Below are positions 50,862 to 59,901 of a DNA stretch of 64,000 nt, piece by piece. Position 1 is the stretch's first letter, and the number at the start of each line of letters is the position of its first letter. Source of the stretch: Evansella halocellulosilytica (GTDB lineage Bacteria > Bacillota > Bacilli > Bacillales > Salisediminibacteriaceae); NCBI RefSeq assembly GCF_002335745.1, contig NZ_NIST01000001.1:1395449-1459448 (forward strand), written 5' to 3'. The position numbers and the translations under genes are program-made. The notes beneath the pieces are model-generated. The model saw nothing but the letters and a program-made list of their open reading frames with translations. It had not been told where the DNA came from and ran no database searches.

Positions 50862-51638
50862 TTAAGAATATTGTTGTTTCGTCGCATGAAACGTGTGCAT
50901 AAGTGAAAACTGGAAACCAGTTGCTAAGTAACCGTATAAGACGATAAACATCAGAAAGAAAATAGGGTGAGGAATGAGATTTACTATAAAACCAAATGCT
51001 AGGTTAAAACAGATGATTGCAACAATAACAAAGGACGTGTCTGGCACTCTATGTTTAAAGTATTCTCTGCTTTTTGATAGTGCCTCAGTTGGCCGGATAT
51101 TTTCCGACACAATCGTATATTCCCAAAAAATAAACAGTATTCGAAGGACAATGGCGAGTATGATGCTAATAAAGAATCCTATAAAATTAAAGATTATCGT
51201 AATAAAAAACATGCATAAAACAAGGATGATTTGTATAAACAGAACGATTATAAAATCTTTCCAATGTTTTTTACCATATGTAATAAACGTGTGGAATTCT
51301 ACCTCTGTATCATCTAAAATCGTCTGATTAAGTAGTGCAATAAATCCACCTTCAACAAAAGCTAATAGTAGAATAGAAGCTATAAAAGCGATGATTATTA
51401 TTCCAGCCATTCCTTCTTCACCTATATCAAAACGTAAGGGATGGATGATCGTTCGATCTTCTAAAATATTGGAGATAGACGGGAGGCCAGGATGAATTGA
51501 AAACTGGAATGATGCGGTAGAAATGTGACGATAGCCAGCCACAATTAAAGTGAAAATAAAAAAACTAATATCAAGAATGATCGGATACATTGCTACACTC
51601 GTGTATGTTTGCAATGTTTTGAATCCTTTAGAAATCAT
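50862..51638 (-). CDS. Membrane protein of unknown function
   Basis: 258 residues from ATG 51638, which has AAAGGAGTATTCT upstream; a longer frame to 51743 lacks a binding site. About six hydrophobic stretches: near 17-40, 80-105, 130-165 (two), 200-225 and 225-245. A cytoplasmic-looking loop with ENIRPTEALSKSREYFKHR (about 175-195) is the most conserved-looking part. Overall layout resembles Bacillus multi-pass proteins of the YciC/DUF975-like kind, but I do not recognise the family with confidence. It is divergent from the PLP-enzyme gene; no partner gene suggests a job. Confidence 0.7.
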   Translation of the reverse strand: MISKGFKTLQTYTSVAMYPIILDISFFIFTLIVAGYRHISTASFQFSIHPGLPSISNILEDRTIIHPLRFDIGEEGMAGIIIIAFIASILLLAFVEGGFIALLNQTILDDTEVEFHTFITYGKKHWKDFIIVLFIQIILVLCMFFITIIFNFIGFFISIILAIVLRILFIFWEYTIVSENIRPTEALSKSREYFKHRVPDTSFVIVAIICFNLAFGFIVNLIPHPIFFLMFIVLYGYLATGFQFSLMHTFHATKQQYS

Positions 51639-51720
51639 AGAATACTCCTTTACATATTTTGGTTCTATACTTATTTTAACAGTCGTTTTGAAAAAAGAAC
51701 ATAACTCAAAGGTAGATTTG

Positions 51721-51750
51721 TTGTGACAAAGAGTCGAGTTCATGTATGAT
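51721..51750 (+). promoter_or_regulatory. Likely promoter of the Cys/Met PLP gene
   Basis: TTGTGA (51721) and TATGAT (51745) with an 18-bp spacer, about 30 bp before the start codon. No S-box or T-box leader fits in this short space. Confidence 0.5.
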
Positions 51751-51780
51751 AGAGTGATAAATAAGGGAGGGGGGTTACAT

Positions 51781-52923
51781 ATGAAATTCCAAACAAAAAA
51801 TGTTCATTTTCAGGAAAAAATAACGGCAAATGAAATAAGTAAGACGAAGCCTATTTATCAAACATCTGCTTTTTCATTTCAAGATCTAGAAGATATGGAG
51901 GATTTTTTCCAAGGGAATAAAGATTATTTGTATACTAGGTTGGGGAACCCGAACACAGATGATTTAGGTAAAGGAGTGGCGGACTTAGAAGGGGCAAAAA
52001 TGGGAGTTGCGTCTTCCTCTGGAATTTCAGCCATTCTAGCCGGTGTATTAGCGGTAGCAAAGTCAGGTGATCATATCGTTGCAACAGAAGATTTGTATGG
52101 CGGAACTTATCAGTTGTTTGCCCACGAACTAGCGGATTTTAATATTGATGTCAGTTTTGTTGATTTTCAAAACGAAAAGGAAGTAGAACGAGCAATAAAA
52201 GAGAACACGGTTTTACTATATACGGAGTCGATTACGAATCCATTATTGCGGGTAGAGAATTTAGAGAGTCTCGTTGCGCTTGCAAAAAGGCATCAGCTGA
52301 AAACGATGGTTGATAACACCTTCGCAACACCGTATTTGATCCGCCCACATGAATCGGGAGTTGATCTCGTTGTACATAGCGCGACAAAGTACATTGGCGG
52401 ACATAGTGACTTGTCAGCAGGAGTATTAACAGGCAGCTTTGAACTTATGGAAAAAGCAAAGGCAAAAGTTGTTCATTTAGGAAGTAATCTTGGTCCTTTT
52501 GATGGTTGGCTCGGTACAAGAGGGTTAAAAACATTAAGTTTAAGAATGGAAAGACAGTCTAGGAATGCTGAAGCATTGGCAACTACGTTACAACAAATGC
52601 CGCAAGTGAAAAAAGTATTTTATCCGAAAAATGCCTCGGATAAAGGAAATGGTGCGATTGTAACGATTGATTTAGCCGATCGGGCAGACGTGTATGAATT
52701 TTTCCGTCAATTAGACTGGGTTAAAGTTGTCCCAACGCTCGCAGGAGTTGAAACGAGTGTCACCTATCCAGTAGGGACGTCTCACCGGCCGATCCCGGAA
52801 GAGACCCGAAAAAGACTAGGGGTGACGCCTGCTATGGTGAGGATTTCAGTCGGAATCGAAGACGAGCAAGATATTATTGACGTATTTGTGAAAGCGTTGA
52901 AAAGTTGTGAGGTTCATGAATAA
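51781..52923 (+). CDS. Cys/Met metabolism PLP-dependent enzyme (trans-sulfuration family)
   Basis: 380-residue fold-type I PLP enzyme. PLP-phosphate-binding SSSGISAILA, substrate-site Tyr/Arg in YLYTRLGNPNTD, Asp in TMVDNTFATP, and the Schiff-base lysine in HSATKYIGGHSD (about residue 203). The family includes cystathionine gamma-synthase, beta- and gamma-lyases, methionine gamma-lyase and O-acetylhomoserine sulfhydrylase; the sequence alone does not decide the reaction. ATG 51781 follows GGGAGGGGGG; the frame extends to 51742 without a binding site. It stands alone, with a terminator behind. Confidence 0.88.
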   Translation: MKFQTKNVHFQEKITANEISKTKPIYQTSAFSFQDLEDMEDFFQGNKDYLYTRLGNPNTDDLGKGVADLEGAKMGVASSSGISAILAGVLAVAKSGDHIVATEDLYGGTYQLFAHELADFNIDVSFVDFQNEKEVERAIKENTVLLYTESITNPLLRVENLESLVALAKRHQLKTMVDNTFATPYLIRPHESGVDLVVHSATKYIGGHSDLSAGVLTGSFELMEKAKAKVVHLGSNLGPFDGWLGTRGLKTLSLRMERQSRNAEALATTLQQMPQVKKVFYPKNASDKGNGAIVTIDLADRADVYEFFRQLDWVKVVPTLAGVETSVTYPVGTSHRPIPEETRKRLGVTPAMVRISVGIEDEQDIIDVFVKALKSCEVHE

Positions 52924-52929
52924 ATAAGT

Positions 52930-52964
52930 AAAGCGGCTTGGATTACGTTCCATGCTGCTTTTTT
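52930..52964 (+). terminator. Terminator after the PLP enzyme gene
   Basis: AAGCGGC pairs with GCTGCTT (one G-U) and is followed by T residues. Confidence 0.78.
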
Positions 52965-53312
52965 GTTGTCTTGGAAACTATAGATTTAGATCTTGTTGGA
53001 TAAGTTCCCGAAATAGTTGTTACGTCTAGCTCACCGAAAAGCGTTTACATCACGAGCTTCCACACGGATGTGGTGACTTCGGTGTTCCCGCAGGAAGCGG
53101 GGGTTTTAGTCGAAGATCTGATCTAGCGAGTTGTCTCGAGGATCTCTTTTAGCGATAGCGATGTTTTGTTTATGCGCAAAGAAGTGAGTGAAATCTGTTG
53201 TATCAATCTTTTATTTGATATAATGAAGAACGGAAAAACGACAGATAAAGTTAAATATCTCGTTTATTTGGAGAAGATGCAACTATATGGAAGTCAGAAA
53301 GCGGGTGACCTT
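52965..53312. other. Spacer before thiL with compact hairpins
   Basis: 348 bp without a gene. 53032-53084: CACCGAA faces TTCGGTG, enclosing ACATC/GATGT. 53087-53101: CCCGC-AGGAA-GCGGG, then GGTTTT. These are GC-rich against AT-rich flanks. A possible thiL promoter has TATAAT at 53219, -35 unclear. No TPP riboswitch core was found. Confidence 0.5.
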
Positions 53313-54296
53313 ATGAACAATGAATTGAATTGGATTCAATCAATTAAACCGTCTTCTTTTTATCAAGGGACGGTTATGACTGGAATTGGAGACGATGCAG
53401 CAGTCGTTGCATCCAATGATCAATATGATTCAGTAGTAGCTGTCGATACGATGGTCGAAGGTGTCCATTTTAAAAGGACAACGATGCCGATCCAATCCAT
53501 TGGTTATAAGGCGTTAGCAGTAAATATTAGTGACCTCGCTGCGATGGGATCGATTCCGTTGTATTACCTCGTCTCGATTGCGATTCCTAAAGACGGCTGG
53601 CAGAGAAGTGAGCTTCATGCTATTTACGAAGGAATGAAGGAAATAGCTGATTTGTATCAGATGGATTTAATCGGAGGAGATACGGTATCAACAACTAAAC
53701 ACCTTGTCATAACCGTAACTGTGATCGGAAAGGTTGAGAAGCAAGCCGCCTTACTTCGTTCCAATGCTAAGCCGGGCGATATTTTATTTACGACTGGAAA
53801 ACTCGGTTTATCTTCTGTTGGATTAGAACTGCTATTAGAGCATGGGACCGCTGTGGAGGACAACAGTGAATGGAAGCCATACATACGTGCCCACCAAAAA
53901 CCTGAACCGCAAGTAAAAGCAGGGCGGTTATTTGTTGAAAACGATATCCGTGTTTCACTCAATGATGTAAGTGACGGCCTTGCTAGTGAAGCAAAGGAAA
54001 TTGCTGATGCAAGCGGAGTGAACATTTGCATCAAATGGGAAGCTCTAGAGAAAGCACTACTTATTGCAGAAGCTGAACAGGAAAAACAGGAGTCATGGCT
54101 GTTATATGGCGGTGAGGATTTCCAACTAGTTGGATCGATGAGTGAAAAAGATTGGCAAAAGTGTGTAGAACTATTTGAGCGGGAACAGCTGCAAATAAAA
54201 AAGATCGGCTATGTCGAAGAAGGAGACAGCCGAGTATTTCTCTTGAAAAGTAATGAAAAAGTTGAGTTGAACAAAACTGGTTACGATCATTTGTAG
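53313..54296 (+). CDS. thiL: Thiamine-monophosphate kinase
   Basis: Makes thiamine pyrophosphate from thiamine monophosphate and ATP. 327 residues (B. subtilis about 325), ATP-grasp/PurM-like fold: TGIGDDAAVV, VDTMVEGVHF, ALAVNISDLAAMG, DLIGGDTVST and the C-terminal SWLLYGGEDFQL. ATG 53313 has GCGGGTGACC upstream; the frame extends 49 codons further to 53166 without family similarity. First of the thiL-tsaE-tsaB-rimI-tsaD block, identical in order to B. subtilis ydiA-ydiE. Confidence 0.94.
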   Translation: MNNELNWIQSIKPSSFYQGTVMTGIGDDAAVVASNDQYDSVVAVDTMVEGVHFKRTTMPIQSIGYKALAVNISDLAAMGSIPLYYLVSIAIPKDGWQRSELHAIYEGMKEIADLYQMDLIGGDTVSTTKHLVITVTVIGKVEKQAALLRSNAKPGDILFTTGKLGLSSVGLELLLEHGTAVEDNSEWKPYIRAHQKPEPQVKAGRLFVENDIRVSLNDVSDGLASEAKEIADASGVNICIKWEALEKALLIAEAEQEKQESWLLYGGEDFQLVGSMSEKDWQKCVELFEREQLQIKKIGYVEEGDSRVFLLKSNEKVELNKTGYDHL

Positions 54297-54313
54297 TTTG
54301 GAGGATACGAGGA

Positions 54314-54772
54314 ATGAATCATTGGACATTTTTATCTCACTCTGAGCAAGAAACGTGGGACCTTGCTAAAAAAATTGCCTTTCATTTGCAGCCTGGAGAT
54401 GTCGTTACGCTGGAAGGTGATTTAGGTGCAGGTAAGACAAGCTTTACAAAAGGACTCGCAAAAGGTCTTGGAGTGGAAAGAAATGTGAACAGCCCTACGT
54501 TTACGATTATGAAAGAATATGAAGGACGTCTTCCACTCTATCATATGGATGCATACAGATTAGAGGATGAGATGGAGGATCTTGGTCTGGGTGATTACTT
54601 TGAAGGACAGGGGATAACCGTTGTCGAGTGGCCGAGTATGATTGAGGAACAGTTACCTGATGAACGGCTCGAAATCATCATGAAGCATCAAGGTGAAACA
54701 GAGAGACAGCTTACATTTTTTACACACGGAGAGCGTTTTGAAAACTTAGGCAAGGAGATATTTAAATCATGA
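54314..54772 (+). CDS. tsaE: tRNA t6A biosynthesis ATPase TsaE
   Basis: 152-residue P-loop protein with Walker [14 protein letters not shown] and [12 protein letters not shown]. It assists the TsaB-TsaD complex that installs threonylcarbamoyl on A37 of ANN-decoding tRNAs. ATG 54314 lies 17 bp after thiL behind GGAGGATACGAGG. Overlaps tsaB by four bases (ATGA). Confidence 0.95.
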   Translation: MNHWTFLSHSEQETWDLAKKIAFHLQPGDVVTLEGDLGAGKTSFTKGLAKGLGVERNVNSPTFTIMKEYEGRLPLYHMDAYRLEDEMEDLGLGDYFEGQGITVVEWPSMIEEQLPDERLEIIMKHQGETERQLTFFTHGERFENLGKEIFKS

Positions 54773-55467
54773 ATGTATTAGCTATTGATACTTCAACATA
54801 CGTAATGGGGGTAGCCCTGTTAACGGATAATCGTGTCGCAGGAGAATTTGTCACACATATTAACAAGAATCACTCGCTTCGTCTCATGCCAGCGATTCGC
54901 TCTCTAATGGATGAGGTGGAAATGAAGCCTGCAAAACTCGATAAAATCGTTGTTAATGAAGGACCTGGGTCATACACAGGTGTCAGAATTGGTGTCACAA
55001 CAGCAAAGACGATGGCTTGGTCATTAAATATTCCTATAGTAGGTGTATCAAGTATTGAGCTAATGGCACAAAACGGACGCCATTTTCAAGGTTATATTTC
55101 ACCGTTTATTGATGCGAGGCGCGGCCAAGTTTTTACAGGTCTTTATAAATCCGAAGGTCATTCAATCATACAGGTGAAGGAAAATCAAATCGTTCAACAT
55201 AAAGAATGGCTAGAATATCTTCAATCATTAGACGAACAGGTGTTGTTTGTTAGTCCCGAAATGGACAAGCAAAAAGAAGTCATTGACAGCATAATGGCCA
55301 GTGAAGCTCAATTTGCAGAGCCGGCTGTCACTTATCCGCGGCCAGGGGAATTAGCTTTGATCGGTTCAAAAAAAGAAGCTGAAAAAGAGATTCATCTGTT
55401 TGCTCCAAATTATTTACGGTTAGCAGAAGCCGAGTCAAAGTGGCTTGCCGAAAATAAAGGAAAATAA
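54769..55467 (+). CDS. tsaB: tRNA t6A biosynthesis protein TsaB
   Basis: 232-residue ASKHA-fold partner of TsaD: ILAIDTSTYVMGVAL-like N-terminus (here VLAIDTSTY), NEGPGSYTGVRIG and SPFIDARRGQVFTG. It lacks catalytic metal ligands and stabilises TsaD. Start ATGA overlap with tsaE shows coupling. Confidence 0.95.
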   Translation: MNVLAIDTSTYVMGVALLTDNRVAGEFVTHINKNHSLRLMPAIRSLMDEVEMKPAKLDKIVVNEGPGSYTGVRIGVTTAKTMAWSLNIPIVGVSSIELMAQNGRHFQGYISPFIDARRGQVFTGLYKSEGHSIIQVKENQIVQHKEWLEYLQSLDEQVLFVSPEMDKQKEVIDSIMASEAQFAEPAVTYPRPGELALIGSKKEAEKEIHLFAPNYLRLAEAESKWLAENKGK

Positions 55468-55491
55468 TTATATTAGTAAGGCGGCTAAATT

Positions 55492-55944
55492 ATGGGGGAA
55501 GAAATTGTCATCCGATTTATGAAAGAAGAAGATCTAGACGACGTTTTAAAGGTGGAACATGACTGTTTCCCATCTCCGTGGAGTAAAAGCGCATTTATGA
55601 ATGAGTTAACGACGAACCAGTTTGCCTATTATTTAGTTGCAGCCACGAAGGAACGTGTCATCGGATATTGCGGAGTTTGGGTCATTGTTGATGAAGCACA
55701 CATTACGAATGTGGCTGTGCATACTTCCTGGAGAAGAAAAGGGATAGGAAAACAATTGCTGTTAGGTTCTATGCATATGGCAAAAACGTTAGGGGCTGCG
55801 AAATTAACATTGGAAGTACGTGTTTCCAACGATACTGCTCAAAGATTATATAAAAAGCTCGGCTTTGTCGAAGGCGGGATTCGAAAAAACTATTACACAG
55901 ATAATCAAGAAGATGCACAAATAATGTGGGTGAATTTATCATGA
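55492..55944 (+). CDS. rimI: Ribosomal protein S18-alanine N-acetyltransferase RimI
   Basis: 150-residue GNAT acetyltransferase. The acetyl-CoA loop is in [13 protein letters not shown], then [22 protein letters not shown] 55492 sits 24 bp after tsaB behind AAGGCGG. Its stop overlaps the tsaD start (ATGA). Whether it acetylates S18 in bacilli is not settled. Confidence 0.92.
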   Translation: MGEEIVIRFMKEEDLDDVLKVEHDCFPSPWSKSAFMNELTTNQFAYYLVAATKERVIGYCGVWVIVDEAHITNVAVHTSWRRKGIGKQLLLGSMHMAKTLGAAKLTLEVRVSNDTAQRLYKKLGFVEGGIRKNYYTDNQEDAQIMWVNLS

Positions 55945-56954
55945 CAAAAAAGAACGAGACAATCATATTAGGTATTGAAACGAGCTGTGATGAAACGTCA
56001 GCTGCTATTGTGAAAAATGGCAGAGATATTTTAAGCAACGTCGTTTCTTCACAAATTGAAAGTCATAAGCGTTTTGGTGGTGTCGTTCCCGAAATTGCTT
56101 CACGGCATCATGTAGAGCAAATCACATATATCATTGAAGAAGCAATGAAAGAAGCGGATGTCACATTTGATGATGTTGATGGGATCGCTGTTACAGAAGG
56201 ACCTGGATTAGTCGGGGCACTTCTTGTCGGTGTGAATGCCGCAAAAGCTCTTGCTTTTGCCCAAGAGAAACCTCTTATCGGTGTCCATCATATTGCGGGG
56301 CACATTTATGCGAATCATATTGTACAGGAGCTAAGCTTCCCACTGCTCACGTTAGTTGTATCTGGCGGACATACTGAGCTTATTTATATGGATGAGCACG
56401 CATCATTTCATGTGATCGGAGAAACGAGAGATGATGCTGTCGGAGAAGCGTACGATAAAGTTGCGAGAACATTAGGTTTGCCATATCCAGGAGGACCCCA
56501 TATTGACAAGCTTGCCCACGAAGGAGAAGTGACGATTGATTTTCCACGTGCATGGCTAGAAGATGACTCGTATGATTTTAGTTTTAGCGGCTTAAAATCT
56601 GCAGTTATTAACAAGCTCCATAATGCAAAGCAAAAAAACGAAGAGTTACTTGTGGAAAACGTCGCAGCGAGTTTCCAAGAAAGCGTCATTGATGTGTTAG
56701 TAACGAAAACGATGAAGGCAGCGGAGGAAAAACAGGTCAATCAACTTTTACTAGCTGGCGGTGTTGCAGCTAATAAAGGGTTGCGTCAAAAGCTGACAGA
56801 AGCATGTGAACAACACGGTATCCATTTAACGATTCCTCCTTTATCGTTGTGTACAGACAATGCAGCAATGATCGCATCCGCAGGAACGATTTTGTATGAA
56901 CAAGGAGTCAGGTCTGATGACAGGTTAAACGGCCAGCCCGGTAAACAATTATAA
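55941..56954 (+). CDS. tsaD: tRNA N6-adenosine threonylcarbamoyltransferase TsaD
   Basis: Transfers threonylcarbamoyl from TC-AMP to A37 of tRNA. 337 residues (B. subtilis about 346). [14 protein letters not shown] at the N-terminus, metal ligands in [11 protein letters not shown] (about 111-115), [21 protein letters not shown] and the C-terminal [12 protein letters not shown] 55941 overlaps the rimI stop; the GTG at 55926 is inside rimI. The region behind the gene carries the DnaA-box cluster. Confidence 0.96.
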   Translation: MTKKNETIILGIETSCDETSAAIVKNGRDILSNVVSSQIESHKRFGGVVPEIASRHHVEQITYIIEEAMKEADVTFDDVDGIAVTEGPGLVGALLVGVNAAKALAFAQEKPLIGVHHIAGHIYANHIVQELSFPLLTLVVSGGHTELIYMDEHASFHVIGETRDDAVGEAYDKVARTLGLPYPGGPHIDKLAHEGEVTIDFPRAWLEDDSYDFSFSGLKSAVINKLHNAKQKNEELLVENVAASFQESVIDVLVTKTMKAAEEKQVNQLLLAGGVAANKGLRQKLTEACEQHGIHLTIPPLSLCTDNAAMIASAGTILYEQGVRSDDRLNGQPGKQL

Positions 56955-56959
56955 ACAAT

Positions 56960-57392
56960 TTATACACATGATTTAGCTACAATGAAGATGAAACTCAAAT
57001 GAAACGATCCACAAAAATTCATACTCAGATTTTAATTAAAAGCCTTCTTGTCCACAATAGGATAAGAGGGCTTAAAATATCCATCCCCCACCCCAAATTG
57101 TCAATAATTTTCAAGTAATTTTCAGGTACCGGGTCTGTTACAATTTTGTGAACTTGATTCGTGCACAGGTCGATGATTTGGGTGTGAATAAATGCGAATA
57201 TATGATCGTGTTAATAACATGTTATTCACAAACTGTGGATAATGGGGAAAACTATATCAAACATTGAAAAATAAAGTCCCCGACTTGTTAACAACCATAT
57301 TGTGGATAAATAGCCATTTATGTGTATAAGTTTGGATTCCCCATATATAATCGGGTAAATCATGTGGATAGGACTGTGGATCATGTGGATAT
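56960..57392. promoter_or_regulatory. DnaA-box cluster downstream of tsaD
   Basis: Perfect TTATNCACA sites: 56960-56968 (+), 57183-57191 (-), 57222-57230 (+), 57234-57242 (-), 57301-57309 (-), 57321-57329 (-). One-mismatch sites: 57048-57056, 57363-57371, 57375-57383, 57384-57392. The sites at 57222 and 57234 are divergent with 3 bp between them. Four more perfect sites lie inside the following gene (57835, 58102, 58441, 58484). From memory, the gcp (tsaD)-ydiF interval is one of the stable DnaA-binding clusters of B. subtilis outside oriC. dnaA and dnaN are not here, so this is not the origin. Confidence 0.85.
57040..57073. terminator. Hairpin after tsaD, possible terminator
   Basis: AAGCCTTCTT (57040) pairs with AAGAGGGCTT (57064) with one G-U. 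T residues follow only on the minus strand, so its use as a plus-strand terminator is doubtful. A one-mismatch DnaA box lies in the loop side. Confidence 0.4.
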
Positions 57393-59647
57393 GTCAGAAA
57401 ATAAGCAAGTTTTTTTCTTTTTTGAAGTTACAGTTTATCGTAATAAGCTTTCTTGTATTCATTAGTGCGATCGGATTGCACATCGTTGTCCCCAGTGTGA
57501 GTGCGGAGACTATGCCGGATCATAGGCACCTGACTATTGTCGTTGTTCCTGGCTTATCTTTTCAAGAGATCGATTGGTTTATTCGCCACGGTGAAAGAGA
57601 TTGGTTATGGGGGAAAGGCGGATTTGCTGCAATGAATGTAAAGCCGGACGGACAATACTCCTATTTAAATAATATGGTTTCGATTAGTACTGGAAAACGA
57701 GCTCAAGGAGTCCAAGGCTGGAATGCATACGAGCATCATGAAGAAATTGAAGGGGGACGAGCGGGAGACATAGTGACACAATGGTATGGAGAAGTTCCAA
57801 ACAGTGATCTCGTGCACCCACACTTTCACTTGCTTGTGGATAAAGACAGTGAGAGCAACTATTCGCCACATTCAGGACATTTTGGAGAGATATTAAAAAA
57901 TAACGATGTATATCGATACACAATCGGCCATGCAGATACTCGTCATGAGCAAGCACGATACGCGTCGTTATTGACGATCGATAAAAGTGGAGAAGCAAAC
58001 GGAATGACGTTCGGATTTATGAAAAATGATCGTCACTTTCCTACCGGAGAAAGAATCGATACAAAACGACTTGTAGATAAAATTGTTAATATTCAAAAAA
58101 GTTATCCACAAACGTTTATTGTCATAGAGTGGGGAGATTTATTCCGATTAACAGAAGAACAGTCTTATATGACGAACGAAGCGTTTAATAACCAATATAA
58201 AAAGACATTATTAAGTCTTGAACGAACGTTACGAGAAGCGTATGAACAAACACTAGGCGAAGTTTGGCTCGTTTCACCATTTGTCCACAATGAGGCATAT
58301 CAACATAAAAACCAACTCTCTCCATTGTGGATATGGGGGGAAGAGGAAAATCAATATGATTCGATTTACTCAAATACGACACGACGAAGCGGACTCATTA
58401 GTCACACCGATTTAACGGTAACGTGGGCTGAATATTTTGATGTGGATAAATCTGAGATCGACACAGCCGGATCACCATTGAAGTTATTCACACATTCAGA
58501 AAGTCGACCAAACTACACTAGTTTTAAAGAACGTTTAGAAGAAATAAACCATGTTTTTACCGGGCGTGCAAAGGTTCTGTCAAGTTATGTCTCTGGATTA
58601 GTCATCATGCTTATTGCAGCATCACTGATGATTTGGCTCATGGAAAAAAACGTAAGTTGGAGGGAACGGACAGAAATCCTTCTATTAAGCGGAGTTTTGT
58701 CTCCACTTTGGTTTTTAGTCACTTCTTTCATTGGTGTTCAACTCTCAGCAATGGGATATGTTCTATTCATTACATTAGGAAGTGTGGTGTCTGCACTCCT
58801 GTTAAAAAAATTTGTGCCAATGCCATTCAGCGCAGCGTGTTTCCTCTTTTTCTTAGCATTGTCAATCGATTTGTTAACAGGCTACCATATGATACAACGG
58901 TCGTTTTTAGGCTATGATCCAGTCATTGGAGCAAGGTATTATGGGATTGGCAATGAGTTTGCCGGCATTTATATAGCAAGCGGATTATTCATGGTTTATC
59001 CGCTGCTGGACCATTTCAGAAAAACACAACATGAACAATCTTATCAACGTAATAGTTTGATCCTCTTTATGACGGTCATATTCACAATGATTATTTTCCT
59101 AGCACATGGTTCACTGGGTGCAAATGCTGGAGCAAGTCTCTCTGTCGGTATTGTCCTCCTCTTCTTTATGTATCATAGATACTTTAAAAAAAGAAGTTTG
59201 TGGATTATTGCTGGAGTAGCTTTTGTCGGTGGAATATTACTCCTTCTTTTATTATTTTTACTGCAGTTTGGACAATCAGATACACATATTTCACGTGCCT
59301 TCAGCCAACTTTTTTCAGGGGACATTACTGAAATTTTAAACATCATTGAACGAAAAATAGAGATGAATTGGAAAATATTCCGTGTATCCTACTGGTCTCA
59401 GCTTTTTATCACAAGCTATTTTTTAATTGGTGTCATGCTCTGGAAAACACGGCAAGTAGCACTTTGTAAAGATCAAGCACTGCTTGGCCATCTAGGCATT
59501 GTCGCTTCAATCGCACTGCTCCTTTTAAATGACTCAGGTATCATTGCCGCAGCAACATCAATGTTTATTACTTTGTGTATTAGCTACGGGTGGTCGATTC
59601 AATCCAAAAAATTCGTGCGCACAGATCAAGTGATAAGTGACAAGTAG
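57362..59647 (+). CDS. Large membrane protein with degenerate alkaline-phosphatase-like ectodomain
   Basis: 761 residues if ATG 57362 is the start. Its first codons consist of DnaA-box-like repeats (MWIGLWIMWI) and no good binding site precedes them, so a later start such as 57383 is possible. N-terminal membrane segment (about 20-45, ending VSA, could be a signal peptide), then an external domain to about 405 with VVVPGLSFQEIDWF and NNMVSISTGKRAQG, recalling the alkaline phosphatase superfamily but without its clear metal Asp/His set. The C-terminal half (410-750) has about ten hydrophobic segments with GARYYGIGNEFAGIY, AHGSLGANAGAS and LLNDSGIIAA. These motifs suggest a conserved active or transport site in the membrane. 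Not a B. subtilis neighbour of tsaD. I do not know its function. Confidence 0.8.
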   Translation: MWIGLWIMWICQKISKFFSFLKLQFIVISFLVFISAIGLHIVVPSVSAETMPDHRHLTIVVVPGLSFQEIDWFIRHGERDWLWGKGGFAAMNVKPDGQYSYLNNMVSISTGKRAQGVQGWNAYEHHEEIEGGRAGDIVTQWYGEVPNSDLVHPHFHLLVDKDSESNYSPHSGHFGEILKNNDVYRYTIGHADTRHEQARYASLLTIDKSGEANGMTFGFMKNDRHFPTGERIDTKRLVDKIVNIQKSYPQTFIVIEWGDLFRLTEEQSYMTNEAFNNQYKKTLLSLERTLREAYEQTLGEVWLVSPFVHNEAYQHKNQLSPLWIWGEEENQYDSIYSNTTRRSGLISHTDLTVTWAEYFDVDKSEIDTAGSPLKLFTHSESRPNYTSFKERLEEINHVFTGRAKVLSSYVSGLVIMLIAASLMIWLMEKNVSWRERTEILLLSGVLSPLWFLVTSFIGVQLSAMGYVLFITLGSVVSALLLKKFVPMPFSAACFLFFLALSIDLLTGYHMIQRSFLGYDPVIGARYYGIGNEFAGIYIASGLFMVYPLLDHFRKTQHEQSYQRNSLILFMTVIFTMIIFLAHGSLGANAGASLSVGIVLLFFMYHRYFKKRSLWIIAGVAFVGGILLLLLLFLLQFGQSDTHISRAFSQLFSGDITEILNIIERKIEMNWKIFRVSYWSQLFITSYFLIGVMLWKTRQVALCKDQALLGHLGIVASIALLLLNDSGIIAAATSMFITLCISYGWSIQSKKFVRTDQVISDK

Positions 59648-59674
59648 AAATAGAGTTGTGCTGAGAGTCGAGAA

Positions 59675-59842
59675 GTTGCGTCTAAACGAAGGGAAGTTGC
59701 GTCGAAACGAAGAGTTGTTGCGCCAAAACAAAGAGAAGTTGCGCCCAAACAAAGAGTTGTTGCGCCAAAACGAAGAGAAGTTGCATCGAAACAAAGAGAA
59801 GTTGCGCCCAAACAAGGAGAAGTTGCGTCCAAACAGATAGAA
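59675..59842. repeat. Eight tandem 21-bp repeats
   Basis: GTTGCG (once GTTGCA) begins units at 59675, 59696, 59717, 59738, 59759, 59780, 59801 and 59822, exactly 21 bp apart; the consensus is GTTGCGYCCAAACRAAGAGA. Because 21 is a multiple of three, all frames stay open and give artificial heptad peptides on both strands. Located between two convergent genes. Confidence 0.95.
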
Positions 59843-59863
59843 CTGAACAATCCACGACATGCA

Positions 59864-59897
59864 AAACAGAGCTGAATCATATGATTCGCTCTGTTTG
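59864..59897. terminator. Terminator between convergent genes
   Basis: AAACAGAGC and GCTCTGTTT enclose GAATC/GATTC, giving a long stem. T-tracts are short on both sides, so it may serve both strands modestly. Confidence 0.7.
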
Positions 59898-59901
59898 TCT
59901 C

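Noticed and set aside
52965..53312. TPP riboswitch ahead of thiL
   Set aside because: No CTGAGA or ACCTGATCTGG-type core is present; the hairpins are of another kind.
56955..57392. Chromosomal origin oriC
   Set aside because: Many DnaA boxes are present, but dnaA, dnaN and the usual origin neighbours are absent, and the gene context is that of the tsaD locus.
57362..57392. Certain start at ATG 57362 for the large membrane protein
   Set aside because: Kept only as the nominal start: the first codons are DnaA-box copies and there is no good ribosome binding site, so the true start may be further in.
59637..59880. Coiled-coil-like proteins from 59637 (+) and 59860/59880 (-)
   Set aside because: They are translations of the 21-bp tandem array, open in every frame because the period is a multiple of three.
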